Shown here piece by piece: positions 37,302 to 48,700 of a stretch of 64,000 nt of DNA. The notes under the pieces are model-generated. The model saw only the letters and a list, made by a program, of their open reading frames with translations. It had not been told where the DNA came from and did not search any database. How positions within the stretch are numbered: position 1 is the first letter of the stretch; each line of letters starts with the position of its first letter. The DNA is taken from assembly GCA_003993805.1 (NCBI GenBank), contig RSEF01000027.1, positions 1,626,532-1,690,531 of the forward strand, given 5' to 3'. This stretch comes from Himantopus leucocephalus (taxonomy: Eukaryota > Chordata > Aves > Charadriiformes > Recurvirostridae). The position numbers were made by a program, and so were the translations under genes.

Positions 37302-38673
37302 CTGCAGAGGGAAATGGGAATGGCTGCGCCTTGCTTCCTGTTACAGGCAGGAGCGTTTGATGTAGGTTTAATACGCTGTGGCATATGTCACCGGCCCTTT
37401 GTTTCTACATAGCCTTTAACAGTCTTTTTCTCAGTGTCAAAGGGAGTTTTGGGGGTTTGGTTACACATATTTCTGAGGAGACAGAGCTCTGCAAGGAGAA
37501 AAAGTTTTGTCTCTGTTGGCTTCAATCACTGAAAGAACTAGGACCTGGGTATTAATTCTGAGATTCCCAAAATGCAGTTCCTTTTATATTGCCTGCTCAT
37601 CTCACTCCAAAACAGGTGTATACAGGAAAATAAAGCTGTTTTTACTTACCCTGTAACTCATTTCTTCTCTGAAGCTTTTTTACACACCCCAGTTTCAGCC
37701 ATTGCTCAGATGAAGGGTAATGCTGGCATTAAAATGCAGCCCTGGTGGTAGAAGGATCGTAAAGCACACGTTCAGATTTAGACAAACTAGAGTCAGTTAC
37801 CCACAGCTCAAGGTGCTCTTGCCAAAAATTGCAAAAAATTAAAATGAAACAGCCAGCAAAACAGAAATCTCCCTCTCCTTCTGCAAAAAACCAAATCTAT
37901 TTCAAAACTCCCCAGGCTACACAAATAGATATGCCTTTCATTAGTTACTGAAGGGATGGCAGACCCTGTGTTCTTTTAGACTGCTGAAGTGTGAAGAAAA
38001 TTAGTATCTCACATTTACAGGCTTATACTAGAATATTTTCTCCACAGGCATATATTTCTTAGATAACAAATCTTGTAAGCAATATTTATTTTTTATATGG
38101 TCGCACTTAATAGAATCCATCTAGGATCTGATGGTATATATGATTTAAAAGACCGAGTGTTTTTATATCGTCCTGTAGGGATTCTGGCTATTTAAGAGAC
38201 AACATCTTGTTTATTACAGCCAAATTTTTTTCTTTGCTGTTGTGCAAACTTCATGTCAGCTTGCAGTACAAACACACAAAACATAAAGAGTTGATTGAGG
38301 TTTGATGTGAATGTTTTGGCTCCCTAGTTCACCAAAGAGATGTTTGAATGTGCGGTTATAGAGCTAAGGGGCGAGATGTAACAAGGTGTGGATGTGACCA
38401 AAGTGGAACTTGGATTGGATTTCTGGACCAAAGTCAGGAATGGTGATCCTGGGAGCTCCCCCCTCACCCCTTAGCTAATCTTTGAATATTTTATATGCTG
38501 TGATTTGTGTTGATATTCCTGAAATACCTATAGTTGCGCTTCTACAAAGGCACAGACCAACCCACTCTTATACATCTGGGTGGTTTCATGCTTTATTTGT
38601 ACGGAAGCCTGAACAGCCGGGATCCAGGAACTAAGCGTGCCTGTGTGTCCCAGGCGGCATTTTCAGAGCACAC

Positions 38674-38859
38674 CCCTTATGTTCCAGCAGGATCTGGCTC
38701 CTTGCAGAAGGCAGGGGAGGCTGTCATCAGTGGAGAACAAGGATGCTTTCTTTCCAGTCCTCTCCTCCGCCTCAGGGACTTCAAACGCAAGTTGTCCCTT
38801 GCCCGTTGGGTTCTCCCGCAGCAGGCACCCTGCTTTTATTGGTACGCTGTGCACAGAGC
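38674..38859 (-). CDS. Internal coding exon, acceptor uncertain
   Basis: The reading frame is clear from at least 38859 to 38674 and continues open upstream to about 38953. Recognisable stretches are SVHSVPIKAGCLLRENPTGK, GQLAFEVPEAEERTGKKASL and LLQGARSCWNIR. Three acceptors are possible: before 38859 (phase 1, fits the 39.7-kb exon), before 38863 (phase 0) and before 38930 (phase 2, adding QHLRFWDLLRHTQFLSLYA). The donor AGGG|GTGTGC is only moderate. It gives a phase-1 end that fits the next exon. Plus-strand frames over the same bases lack splice support. Confidence 0.5.
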
Positions 38860-39681
38860 CTGCCTGTGTAGCGTAAAGGCTTAGGAACTGTGTGTGCCTC
38901 AGGAGGTCCCAAAACCGCAGATGTTGTCGGCTGCCGCAGGACTTGGGGGAGCCCTTCTACTGCGGGGAACCTTTTGTACGGGCCTGCCTGTGCTGAAGCA
39001 GCCGCTGTTGGCCATGGGCAAATAGGGCAGCGTGGGGAGCGGCCCCTGCGCCACTGCTGTGCTGTCGCACGGGTGACTGACACGGGTTCTGGACTGCACG
39101 TAAATGACTGAATGTTTAGACGCTGCAGGTCCTCTCTTCCTTTTCGGAAGCCATTCTTCTGCTGTTATCTCATTCCCTTTGACTTCTCAGCTCTGTACTG
39201 GAAGCGTCAGATCCTCCCTCTCTCTCACAAACCTATGTCTTGAAATCTGTTTTCTTAGGAATGATACGGGTACATATATAAAGCAGCTGACATCAGTTCT
39301 GAGAATATTTTCTTGTAGGTGGAACTATTATTCCTCCTTGGTACTGTAACTGTGCACAGAGTCAGTGATTTCCTGTGCTAATAACTTGCTGAAGGAAAAA
39401 TGGGAATTATTCTGGCTATGTGTTCCCCTCTAGTACGTGTGGTTTAAAAAAGCTAAAGGGCAAGAGAAGATAAGCAATTACAGAAATCACTTCTGCTGGA
39501 AGTAATGAAAGAGACAGGAGGCTACAGATTTAGATGAAAATATTTCTGGAAGATTTTCCTACTGTGGTTTTTTTTTTCCCCCTTTTTAAGTGCTTGTTGC
39601 ACTATGTGATGCCACTCTCCTATGGAAGCCAAACCCGAGGACTGCAGCGACAGATGATATACATGACATATATTCACTCAC

Positions 39682-39731
39682 TCTGATCCAAGCTTAATTC
39701 CTGAAACTTGGCATCTCGTTTATCAACTTTG
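39682..39731 (-). CDS. Short internal coding exon, 50 nt
   Basis: A very strong T/G-rich acceptor tract ends in TATTTGTTAG before 39731. A near-ideal donor CAGA|GTGAGT follows 39682. Only one of three frames is open. It encodes KVDKRDAKFQELSLDQ, phase 2 in and phase 1 out. The peptide is polar and helix-like. Strong splice sites at both ends of such a short open piece are the main support. The exon before it is not identified. Confidence 0.42.
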
Positions 39732-40358
39732 CTAACAAATACACACAAAAACCAAAACAGAGCTACCTCCAATTTTTATTAACACTTCCTAGGTAGGATT
39801 CTTTCTATCGCAATTTATTTTCGGTACAAGTAATTTTCTTGACTCACAACTGAAGATTACCCTGTTGCTTAATTTATTTGGTCATTAATTTGGCACTGTG
39901 GGCAGATGTGATGTAAAGCTCTTCACCATTCCGGGGTTAGATGGAGGCAAGTCATCTGCACCCAGAAGGTTTAACAAGGCATCCTTCCCAAGGGAGTGTA
40001 GATGTTTTTAATTAATTTAATTAAAGGCAACATTTTGTACTGGACTAAAAAGATTCTTTTGTTGAGTAAGACCTAAATATTAGTTTTCTTAAAGGGAAAT
40101 AACCAGATAAACCCAAAATTCTGTTTACTAGGTACTTTTTTTGTGCAAAAATAACATTGATTTTTAGGTTGATGAGAAAACCAGATTTCCGTCACTATTC
40201 TACTTCATCCACAGCGGACAATTAAGCAGTGCTGATACGCTGACTGCATTGCTAGTTGCAATGTGTATCTTAAGCTATTTAGGTAATGTAAATAAATGTT
40301 TATATTAGCTTTAACAGGTTAATACAGCTTTTCTCTTCACGTGTCTTCCTTTTGGCAC

Positions 40359-40385
40359 CTGGTCTTCGGCCGCCTGCCTCATCTC
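40359..40385 (-). other. Candidate 27-nt micro-exon upstream
   Basis: The acceptor CATCCTCCCCTGCAG is excellent and the donor CCAG|GTGCCA acceptable. Two frames are open, phase 0-0 (EMRQAAEDQ) and phase 1-1. Neither ends in the phase 2 needed by the 39.7-kb exon, so another exon or a different border would be required. It lies about 100 bases from the edge of CpG island 2. Confidence 0.25.
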
Positions 40386-41155
40386 CTGCAGGGGAGGATG
40401 AGTGAAACCTTTTGGTTTTCAGGTATTATACCCAGAAGTCTCCCTTTTTTAAAAAAACCCAACTAGTAGAAGGCTGCGGGGGTGTTTTCCCCGCAGAGCG
40501 GTGTGCCCACACGGAGGGGAGATCCCTGGCGCCGGTCGCCCTGGCGGCCCCGCTCCCTCCCCAGCGCTACCTGCGGGCACAGGTTCAGCCGTCCGAACGC
40601 CTCGGCCCCGCTGGAGGCGCTGACGGACGCCGCAGCCGCTCGAGGTCTGGCTCCCCGCAGCGCTGCCCGCCCCGCGGAGCCGCCCGCGGCCGGGTCCCTC
40701 CTCTCGGGCAGCGAGGAGCGGCTCCCTCACAGCGGGGGCCCGCGCCCGCCGCCTCCCCTCACCGGGCGGGTCCGCGCCGCCGCCGCCTTCTCCCCTCACA
40801 GGCGGCGCTCGCCCCTCACAGGAGGGGCGCCCCCGCCCCACACACGGGCCCGCCCGCGCCGCCGCAGCGCTCCCCCCCCCCCTCCACCGCCGCCCCGCAG
40901 CGGCGGGAGTTAAAGTTTCTCCCGCTGGGGACCTGCCGGCGCCCTCCCGCTCGCTCCCGAGCGGGGTTTACGGCGGGCGGCCATCGCGGATGCCGTTAGG
41001 GCGGCAGGTAGGAGCGGCGGGAGGGAGCGGAGGGAGAGCAGCGCCCCGCCCTCCCCCGGCGCAGGTTGCGCCCGGGCGGAGAGGGGCGCGCGTTTTGCAT
41101 AGCCACGCCCCCCTCATGAATAACCGAGCGGCCCCGCCTCTCCCGCGCGGCTCAC

Positions 41156-41200
41156 CTCCGAGCGCCGAGGGAGGGAGGGAGGCAGGCAGCCCGGGGGCGC
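41156..41200 (-). other. Possible minus-strand first exon end (donor)
   Basis: Read on the minus strand, CTCGGAG|GTGAGCC is a strong 5' splice site whose exon ends at 41156. It would suit a 5'-UTR first exon of the gene at 27.6-40 kb. A second, weaker donor has its exon end at 40571. The start shown is arbitrary. Confidence 0.3.
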
Positions 41201-41503
41201 GCGCGCGCCCGCCCGCCCGCCGCCGCTTCCCTTCCCTTCCCCCCCTCCGCCCGCCCGCCCGGGGGGCGCGCGCGCCGCTGCCGCCGCCCCGCCCGCTCCC
41301 CTCCCCTCCCCCCGTCCCCGCTCGGTGCGGCCGTGAGGCGGCGGCGCGCGCCGGAGCGAGCGAGGGGCTGAGGCGCGGGGGCCGCCGCTCCCCGGGGGAG
41401 GCCGCGGCGGGCGGGCGGGCTGCAGGGACTGAGGGAAGGAGGCGCGGGCGGACAGCGGCGCTGTGGCAGTCGGGCGGCGGGGGTGCAGCGGAGCCGGCGC
41501 CGC

Positions 41504-41504
41504 N
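41504..41504. other. Single-base gap in the CpG island
   Basis: One N sits before a run of seven G within the most GC-rich part of the island. It is probably an unresolved homopolymer. Confidence 0.9.
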
Positions 41505-41559
41505 GGGGGGGCGGGGCCGGCGGGCCCCCCCCCCCCCCCGTTTCCCCGTCCCCTCCCCT

Positions 41560-41693
41560 TCGGGCGCGCGCGCAGCCCGGCGGCGGCGGCTCCCGGCGGC
41601 GATGTGGTGAGAGGGAGGCGCCCCGCGCTCGGCAGCCGCCGCCGTGAGGGGGGCGCGGGCCGCCGGGGAGCCCCGCGACGCCGCCGCGCTCAG
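41560..41693 (+). other. Probable first exon (5' UTR) of a plus-strand gene
   Basis: The exon ends at a textbook donor, CGCTCAG|GTAAGG, at 41694. A second donor with GATGTG|GTGAGA lies at 41607. If used, it would split a coding region right after an ATG at 41602. Everything further right in the window to 64 kb lacks an exon I can match to it, so the next exon is beyond a long intron or the exon is non-coding. The 5' end shown is arbitrary. Confidence 0.5.
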
Positions 41694-41718
41694 GTAAGGG
41701 CCAGCGGGGGGTGTGTGT

Positions 41719-41728
41719 NNNNNNNNNN
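41719..41728. other. 10-N assembly gap
   Basis: The gap follows a GT-rich stretch just inside the first intron of the plus-strand transcript. A CR1 tail starts immediately after it. The gap probably hides the body of that CR1 copy. Confidence 0.9.
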
Positions 41729-41769
41729 TCTTCAAGGTCCCTTCCAACCTAAACCATTCTATGATTCTC
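41729..41769 (+). mobile_element. CR1 LINE 3' tail (truncated by a gap)
   Basis: The sequence 'cttcaaggtcccttccaacc' followed by 'attctatgattct' is the standard sense-strand end of avian CR1 elements, with its short terminal microsatellite. The upstream part is lost in the adjacent 10-N gap. Confidence 0.85.
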
Positions 41770-42589
41770 CCATGAAAGCATCCCTCAACAACCGTCGGCC
41801 TCGTCTCCCTGGAGTCTGACTTTGCTGGCCCCACCTGAATCCCTCCCAGCCCATGGCCTGAGCCCACAACTGGTCCACTCTCACCTCACCCAGACTCTAC
41901 ATCCTCTTTACTACAGAAAATCCCATTGCTCCAAATTGCCTCCTGCCACTTGGCTCACACCAGCACCAAAGAGCCTCTTGGTCAGTTTTAAACACGCCGG
42001 ATGCCTCCTTCCAGAGCGCTCTGAGCAACTTTGAAATAAGATGTCTCTCCCGCTGGATTTTATTTCTTTGTCAGAAATCGATCCTCTCTTTCCTTTCCCT
42101 CACTGTTCTTAACAGAGCTTGAAATTACTGCACTTCTCTGCCGGCTGGCGGCTTTTCCCTCCCCGCTCCACGCCATGCTGCAGCTGCAGAGGGACCAGAT
42201 CTCCTCCTGGTTCCTCGGGGTGCCCAGCACAGGGGTCTCCATGCACTGTGGTTGTCCCAGCTCCTGGGAGACACCTCACCCTGCCTGTGGGATGGGAGAT
42301 CCTATGACCTGGAGCTTCCAGACCAGCCAAGATGTGTCTTGAGGACACCTCCTCTGCCTTAAAAGCCCTTGAGGACAGCAAGGCTGCTGCCTTGCCAGCA
42401 AACAGTGTGGTCCCAGGTCTCTTTTATGGCCTCAAGGTGCTCTTTGAGCAGTTGTGGTTGAGGTGGCTCTCAAGCTGGGGTTGAGGTGTTCTTTTTGGCA
42501 GTGTCCAAAGCCACTCCTCCCTCTCAGAGGGACATTACCAAAAAAGAGGCACCCCTAGTGGCTCCCACTTTAGCACACAGGGTGCATGT

Positions 42590-42706
42590 GGTCCAGCGAA
42601 GGGACCGTGGCCGGGAGGCACCTCGTCTGGTCCAGCGAAGGGACCGTGGCCGGGAGGCACCTCGTCTGGTCCAGCGAAGGGACCGTGGCCGGGAGGCACC
42701 TCATCT
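42590..42706. repeat. 39-bp minisatellite, 3 copies
   Basis: There are three back-to-back 39-base copies (42590-42628, 42629-42667, 42668-42706). The first two are identical and the third differs by one G-to-A change at 42703. The unit is GC-rich with several CpG, and its length is a multiple of three, so a plus-strand frame reads a 13-residue repeat (VQRRDRGREAPRL). There is no other sign that it is translated. Copy number is likely to vary between individuals. Confidence 0.95.
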
Positions 42707-42709
42707 CAG

Positions 42710-45700
42710 CCGCTGAACCTGCCCGGGGAAACACGCTGGCCCCAAGCTTTCACTGCGAGCCCAGCTGAGCTGGGATCCCTCAGGCGGGATAAACTAAATG
42801 CAGAAGAGCAAAGGTCAGTGGTAGAAGGAGAATATTTGAGTAAAACTCCCCAGGAGCTGCTGGAGCAGATCAGGATAATACCAAAAAATGCAATTTTCCT
42901 GGCAGGAATGACTCCCCATACAGTGTGTGCCGAAATACACCCTGGAGCATAGTTTCCTCTGCAGTAGTCTTTGAGAAAAAGCACTGGTGGTTGCCCGAGT
43001 CGCAGAGCTGGGGAACACACTACCTTCCCTTGGCCTTCGCAAAATACTACAAAATAAGAGGGAAGAAAACCAATTTTCTTTCTTTCGACCGGGAACATTT
43101 CACGGCGACTCTCCCTTCCCATCAGCCAGGTCTCCCCAGCTGGGCTGCGGGTCCCACGGCCGGCCGTGAGGCTGGCGACACAGCAATCGCCCCTGTGGCT
43201 CACGGCGCTGCTTGGAATTCTGTTTGCAAAGAATGAAAAGCCACCTCAACCAAACAGTGCTCTTTACCATTTTAAAAACCAAAATAAAAACAGGAATAAA
43301 TCAGCCGGCAACACGAAGTAGAAATATTCAGTTTTCAAGGGAAAAACATTCAATCTTTTGTTTTAAAAAAACCTTGGAAATTGAAACATTTAGCTGAAAA
43401 CACAAAAAGGAAACTAAAAGATTGTTTTTCAATCTTTTTTTTCCTTTTTTTTTTAAACAGAACAAATTAAAATACAAAGAATTCTGGGACAGTCTCTGAA
43501 AATACTGGCTTTGCAGAGCTCATACACCAATTAGGACAAGAATGTTATTTAGAGAATAGGAAACCATGAAAAGTTTCCCCCTGAAATGCTTCACATCGCC
43601 TTCCCGAGACCTGACCGTTGCTGGATTGTTTCTTTTCACATCCTTTGCTGTCTGGTTGGGTTGGTGTCCTCCTTTGGGGGAAATCATCACCTGATAAGGT
43701 CGCAGCCCGCTCGTGCCTCTGCCCCGGGCTGGGCAGGTGGCCGAGCGGTCCATGGTGTGTGGGGATGACCCAGGGACCTGGTGCTGCGGCGTCATGGGAG
43801 ATGGGGTTCACGGAATGGAAATAAGAAACGACCCAAACCCACCCCCTGCGCAACATGGCAGCACCCTAAGCACGATTAGCGAAACGTTTCGGTTCAGGGT
43901 TTGGCGTCCGAGGACTCGCACAGCTTTCCGCAGCCCGGGGAGCAGGGCGGGTGTTGGCAAGGAGCATCCTTCCCTCCGTCCTTCCCTCCTGGAGGGCGTT
44001 TGGCTGCCTTGCCACACTCCCATGCCTCTTGCCCCGCCACTTGTCACAGGCTTGTGATGGACAAGCTCCTTCCTACCTCTCCCCATTTCCTTTTTCCCCT
44101 TCGCAATCTGTTTTCCTTCGCCAGGCTGCAGCCAAGAATTTAATGCACTGACATTTTTCTGTTTGTCTGAGTTTACTGTTCCAATCTGTTTACACTTCTC
44201 ATTGAACATAATGGCTTGAGAGATTAGGAGAGGAGTTAATCAGACCTAGGTCCCCAAAAAAACCTGCTGAAATGCTCCAGTGAGTTCGTCGAGTTTGAAG
44301 TACGGATTTGAAAGGACCACACCAAGCTGTTCGCCTGAAACGTGTTTGTGATGCTGAGCTGAGTTCAAAGCGAGCCCGTCTGAAATTGCTGGATGCACTC
44401 AGCGGGGGACATGTGAAAGCAGTGGGGGACTGATGCTCAACAGAACCTCCCTCAGAAACGTCTGTAGGCTAGATGGACAGGTTCAATCGGCTCCATCAAA
44501 ACACAGAACAGATTTAAGGGTGTAAAAGCGGGCGCGGAGGAGCTGGGATCTGAGGGAAGCGGAGAGGTTAGAAATGTAACTGCATCACGTTAGCCAGGAT
44601 GTGTAACGGATTGCACAGTATTAAGTTGAAGAATGAATGGAAAAGCAACAAAATCCTTAAAATTCCTCCCCTGTACCCCTCAAATTAGTCCATACCTGAA
44701 AAATACCGACTTTCACAATCTGCCCTAATATAAGCACCTTCTATTAGGAGACAGAGCACCGCTTGGACACTGCCACCAAGCCATGCGAGTTCCCCCCCTG
44801 CTCTGCTTTATCTAGAAAAGATTGTTTGTTTTAGATACTTTTCATGCAGACTTTTTTCCTTGGCTTCAAGAAGTGCGCTATATAGCAGCAAGTTGAAAAG
44901 CAAGCATTCACAAACCCAGCACGTCCTTGAGCAGAGAGACACTAGCTGGAGATGGCCAAAAAGCAAATTTGTAAGAAATTCCTTTTTTATTTTTTTTTTC
45001 CTTTCGCTTGTTGATTTTGGTCCAAATTGAACTGAAACCAATACTTCTTTTTTTAATTTATCACAGAGTAGAAACTCCCACGGTTTTGCAGCTGCTCCCG
45101 TGAAACTACCATCCCCGTCAGCTTCACTGAGGATAGGAATGGGAAAGGCTGTGAATGGCACTGAAACGCTGGTGGGGCAGATCCCGCACACCCCCAAAAG
45201 CCCTGGCCCTGCCGCAGACCTGCCTGGCCCGGTGGCTACCAGCCCACAGCTCCCTCTACTCCTGAAGAAATTTCACACAAGCTGGCCTTGGGCTTGGCCA
45301 AACAAATTTGAAGCTCAGAAGTGTTAAATGAGATAATTGGTGCCGCGTGAAATGGTGTTTTTCAGGAGGATATTTGGTCTCGCTGGAGAGTTTTTGACCA
45401 GTAACGCGAGCCTTGCGTTGCCAGCTGGGCTGAGACTACGCTGGGCTTTTACAAGCAGCTCAAAGCACCTCGTTATGAGAAAGATTGGAGTGAGATCAGA
45501 AAAATGGGAAGGAAAAACTAATTAAAGCATTGGTGGGACTGAGTTGGGAGGGAAGATTAAAAGAGTGGAATACCTACAGCGTGGGCAAGCAGCAAGTAGT
45601 TTGGAAAGGTGAGAAGAGAGAAACCTGCGTGTTTGAAGGCTGCAGGTGCGCAGAGGGGAAGATTGATTTGGCGGATGCTCCAGATCCTGAGGGTATCCAA

Positions 45701-48700
45701 GAAGAGGAAGGACATCTAGAAATGGGGGGCAGAGGGTCAACTAACAAGCAGCCCTGGAAAGAATGGGCACCATCTCCAGGCCACATCTCTTCCCCTCGCT
45801 GCACCTTGGGCGATGCGGCAGCGTCCACCCTCCTGTGCCAGAGAAGGGATTGCTGCCGCAGCAGCTCTTCCTCACGGCTTCAAAACTCAAGATTTATGGA
45901 GAGATTCATTAACTGGTCTGGGTTACATCCGCTTGAGTACCTGGACTTGCAGCTCCCTGTGCTGCAGGGATATTGCAGCAGCACAATTCCCCCGCTAGCG
46001 GCGCCCTGTCTGCTGCGGGAAACCTGGAACCCAACTGCCTTTTCCAGGGCCACCTTAAGGCTCCACCACCTCCCGCTTGTCCGTAATAATCTCCTGATAT
46101 TTCCTAGTTAAATGTCAAGCTTGACTTTCAGTATGACGGCAGTACGTTTCCTTTCGGGTCCCTCGTACCTTACCGGAGCCACCGGTGGCCAGCATAACCC
46201 CCCTTTAGAGGAGGCGCACGGGAGAAGCCACGTGCCCTGCTCATCCTCCCAACACGGCTGCAACTCCTTCGCTCATTAAACTGCAATAGATCCAAACACA
46301 AAGAGAGTGTGCGCATCATTACAGCTAAAGATGTTTTCTTCTCTGGTTTTGTTTTCTAAGGGATGTGTTTGGGGACGTGTATAACGAGGAGCTCGTTGGC
46401 AGGGCAGTTAGAGAGCTAAAGGCAATGAGGCAAAGAGATATAAAAAGCGAACGGCTCAACAAGCAACATCCTCGCTGTACAGGAGTGCGGTGACGTCCCC
46501 TCACACCTGTACACTCACAACGATAGTCACAAGGGGTCACAACAATCTGTCGGGCTTAACTGGCCCCGTTACTGCGGTGCCTGAGCAGCTCCTGGGGCTT
46601 CACGTGCTCCCTCGGGGTCCTGGGGAAGGGCAGCGCGATTCACTTGAGCCGAAGGAGAAACTGAGCTTTGTCCCAGGAAGATCTCCAGAACGGTGAAACA
46701 TTTTTCTGTCTTAAGCTGTGGCAAAAATGGTTGTGATTAAATAAAACCAATGGAATTCCTCTTCCTGTGGAGCAGGGGGAGGGATTCAAGCAAGAACCAA
46801 GCAAAATGTTGCAGTTTGTTTTTGTTTTGATTTCTTTTTCCTAGTCTAAATAAACCACAATTTTTGACCAGAAAGCCCCCGATGATGCCCAGAGCCTCCT
46901 TATTTAAAAACTGAAATGTTTGGACTATGGGAGTATTCTTCTCAAAACAAATTTCAAGTCAAGCAAGGCGCCCAGTCTGCCTCTTCTGGGTGTCACCCAG
47001 CATTTTTCAGTGTCCACAAAGGAAAATTCACTGAAAAATCCCCGGTGGCCACAGCCTGCCTTTCCAGTCTGCGACTGTTGAATGTCTCACAGTCGGAAAA
47101 GCGTGCAGAAAGTGTGTTGCAGTGCAAACATAGAAGCCCTGGCGTTTAAATGACTAAAGAAACACTAAACATAGATTTAAAAAGAAGTCCTAAACACTGC
47201 CATAGCTTCCCCTTTTCTCCCAATGTCCTCTTCACGCCAAGGTGCTGATAGACACCTTTGGTCATTTGTAGCTACAACTCATTTTTGGCAAGACGGAAGC
47301 CGGTGCGTGACAATCGGGAGCAATGTCAGCAGTTCCCGCGAGCCAAAGTTTATACCATGTGCAAGTGGAAGTCTCCAGAACAAGCAGTGATAACAAAAAA
47401 TTGGATTGAGGCATCACACTGTAAAACTTAATCTCCCATATAGAGACTTAGTCTACCATAAAAGAAACCGTGCCGGAGGATGTAAGAAAACACGAGACCC
47501 TAGGGATGATTTAATGTCCTAAAGACATAAAGACATAAGCCACAGCAATGCAAAAATGAGCTCAGTAACATAGAGGCTATTACATTTCAATTGGTTATGT
47601 GTACTCTACATAAAACACAATCAAACCACTTGTTTTTAAAGGATGTAAATGCCTTTCTCAGGCTGAGCAAAAGCAGTGTTACTGATCTGGAATCTTAAAT
47701 ATCATTTCAGGCTTTAAACCTGAGTGATGCTACGTCCATGCCGCCAAACTGCCCAGTGAATCGGGAAAGGATCGTGCAACCTTCGTTTCGGCAGCGTTAA
47801 TGTGAGACCCGGCAGCTCAGTCAGGAAACCCAGGTTCATTTTCTGTTATAGACTTTGTGCGTAGATTGAAAAAAAAAAAAAAAAGTCATTTAATCCTTGG
47901 CTGCACATTTATGGGCTTTGCTGGCTGGGCTCTGAGTAACTCCTGGCTGCCCTGGATTATCCCACCCAGGTAGAAGGTTTCTCCGGGCATGGAAGTGACC
48001 AGCCTCGGGACTGCCCTTCCAAACCGAACAAGTTGCTAATTTGGCAACTTTGAACCCCTCAGCCTGAGATCTTTTCAGGGCAAAGTTTGCAAAATTTGCC
48101 CCTTTATTGTGTTTTTGTGCACCCCTATAAACAGTGGTCTTCTGGTTTTATGGTGGGAAAGGTCTCCTCAAGAAAGACAGGTGAGGGAGCCTCCATGGAG
48201 GGCCTCCACGCAAGGAAGTCTGAAAGTTAGTTATTGAGGTTAGGAGTGAGTAAAGCCTCTGCCCTCTTCTCCTCCTTTCCTTGACCGCCCCATCTCTAAA
48301 ATGATAAAAACAAACCTCCCATCCTAGGTGAGCACTTCTGAGACCTCTTGCTGGGAGCACTGAGCCCAACTGTAGCTATTGCTACCACCTGGGAGGGACG
48401 TGTAATGAAACAGTATTGCAGGAGAAAAAAAAAATCCTTTTTCCAAAATGGGAAGATCTAATGAGAATGAGTCACCCTTGGAAATGGAAATAACCTGTAG
48501 TCAAAACGGGGCACTTAATTTGCAGTTTCTTGTTTGATTTAGCTCTCGTTTTACGCTATTGTTTTAATGTAACACAGTGAAGTGTAATAAGAATTTAAAT
48601 AATATAGAATGCGATAAATATTTTATAGGTGTTTAATATTTATATATTACATTTGCTTTTTTTCAAATCACTCAGCTTCAGTAGTGCAGAATGAAGCATT

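Larger units (their letters stand above)
27611..40385 (-). other. Unrecognised multi-exon vertebrate gene (span)
   Basis: This is the gene-level entry for the exons listed separately. The exons 39731-39682, 38859-38674, 37301-37064, 36722-36541, 35357-35233, 30749-30261, 29613-29493 and 28290-27881 join with phases 2-1, 1-1, 1-2, 2-1, 1-0, 0-0, 0-1, 1-stop. The match at every junction is strong support for one transcript. The product would exceed about 590 residues, with acidic low-complexity segments, no clear transmembrane segment, and alternating hydrophobic strand-like pieces in the middle. The N-terminus is not resolved. CpG island 2 lies just upstream and probably holds the promoter. 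I do not recognise the family securely. The meiotic DNA-break protein TOP6BL is a low-confidence guess from memory, based on size and on a head-to-head promoter. One in-frame TAG (37269-37267) needs explaining. Confidence 0.7.
40480..41720. promoter_or_regulatory. CpG island 2, probable bidirectional promoter
   Basis: About 1.2 kb of extreme GC and CpG density, including alternating GC and repeated GCCC runs near 41195-41230. It has many GC boxes and, at about 41092-41110, TTTGCATA next to CCACGCCCC and an AT-rich island, which could mark a core promoter. Strong donors point both ways: CTCAG|GTAAGG on plus after 41693, and on minus GGAG|GTGAGC (exon end 41156) and CGCAG|GTAGCG (exon end 40571). 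This fits divergent transcription, with the unrecognised minus-strand gene on the left and a plus-strand gene on the right. The long frames on both strands reflect GC bias. Confidence 0.8.

Noticed and set aside
40412..41867. Long open frames on both strands (up to 299 codons) across CpG island 2
   Set aside because: Extreme GC content removes stop codons in all frames. The products are arginine/proline/alanine/glycine-rich with no domain, several run through N positions, and they overlap one another on both strands.
42590..42706. Three evenly spaced repeats that could suggest a CRISPR-like array
   Set aside because: The units abut without spacers and the genome is vertebrate, so it is a minisatellite.
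43738..43750. TGGCCGAGCGGTC, identical to the A box of serine/leucine tRNAs
   Set aside because: No matching B box, no acceptor or anticodon stem and no cloverleaf in the following 80 bases, so it is not a tRNA gene. Chance or a very decayed tRNA-derived sequence.
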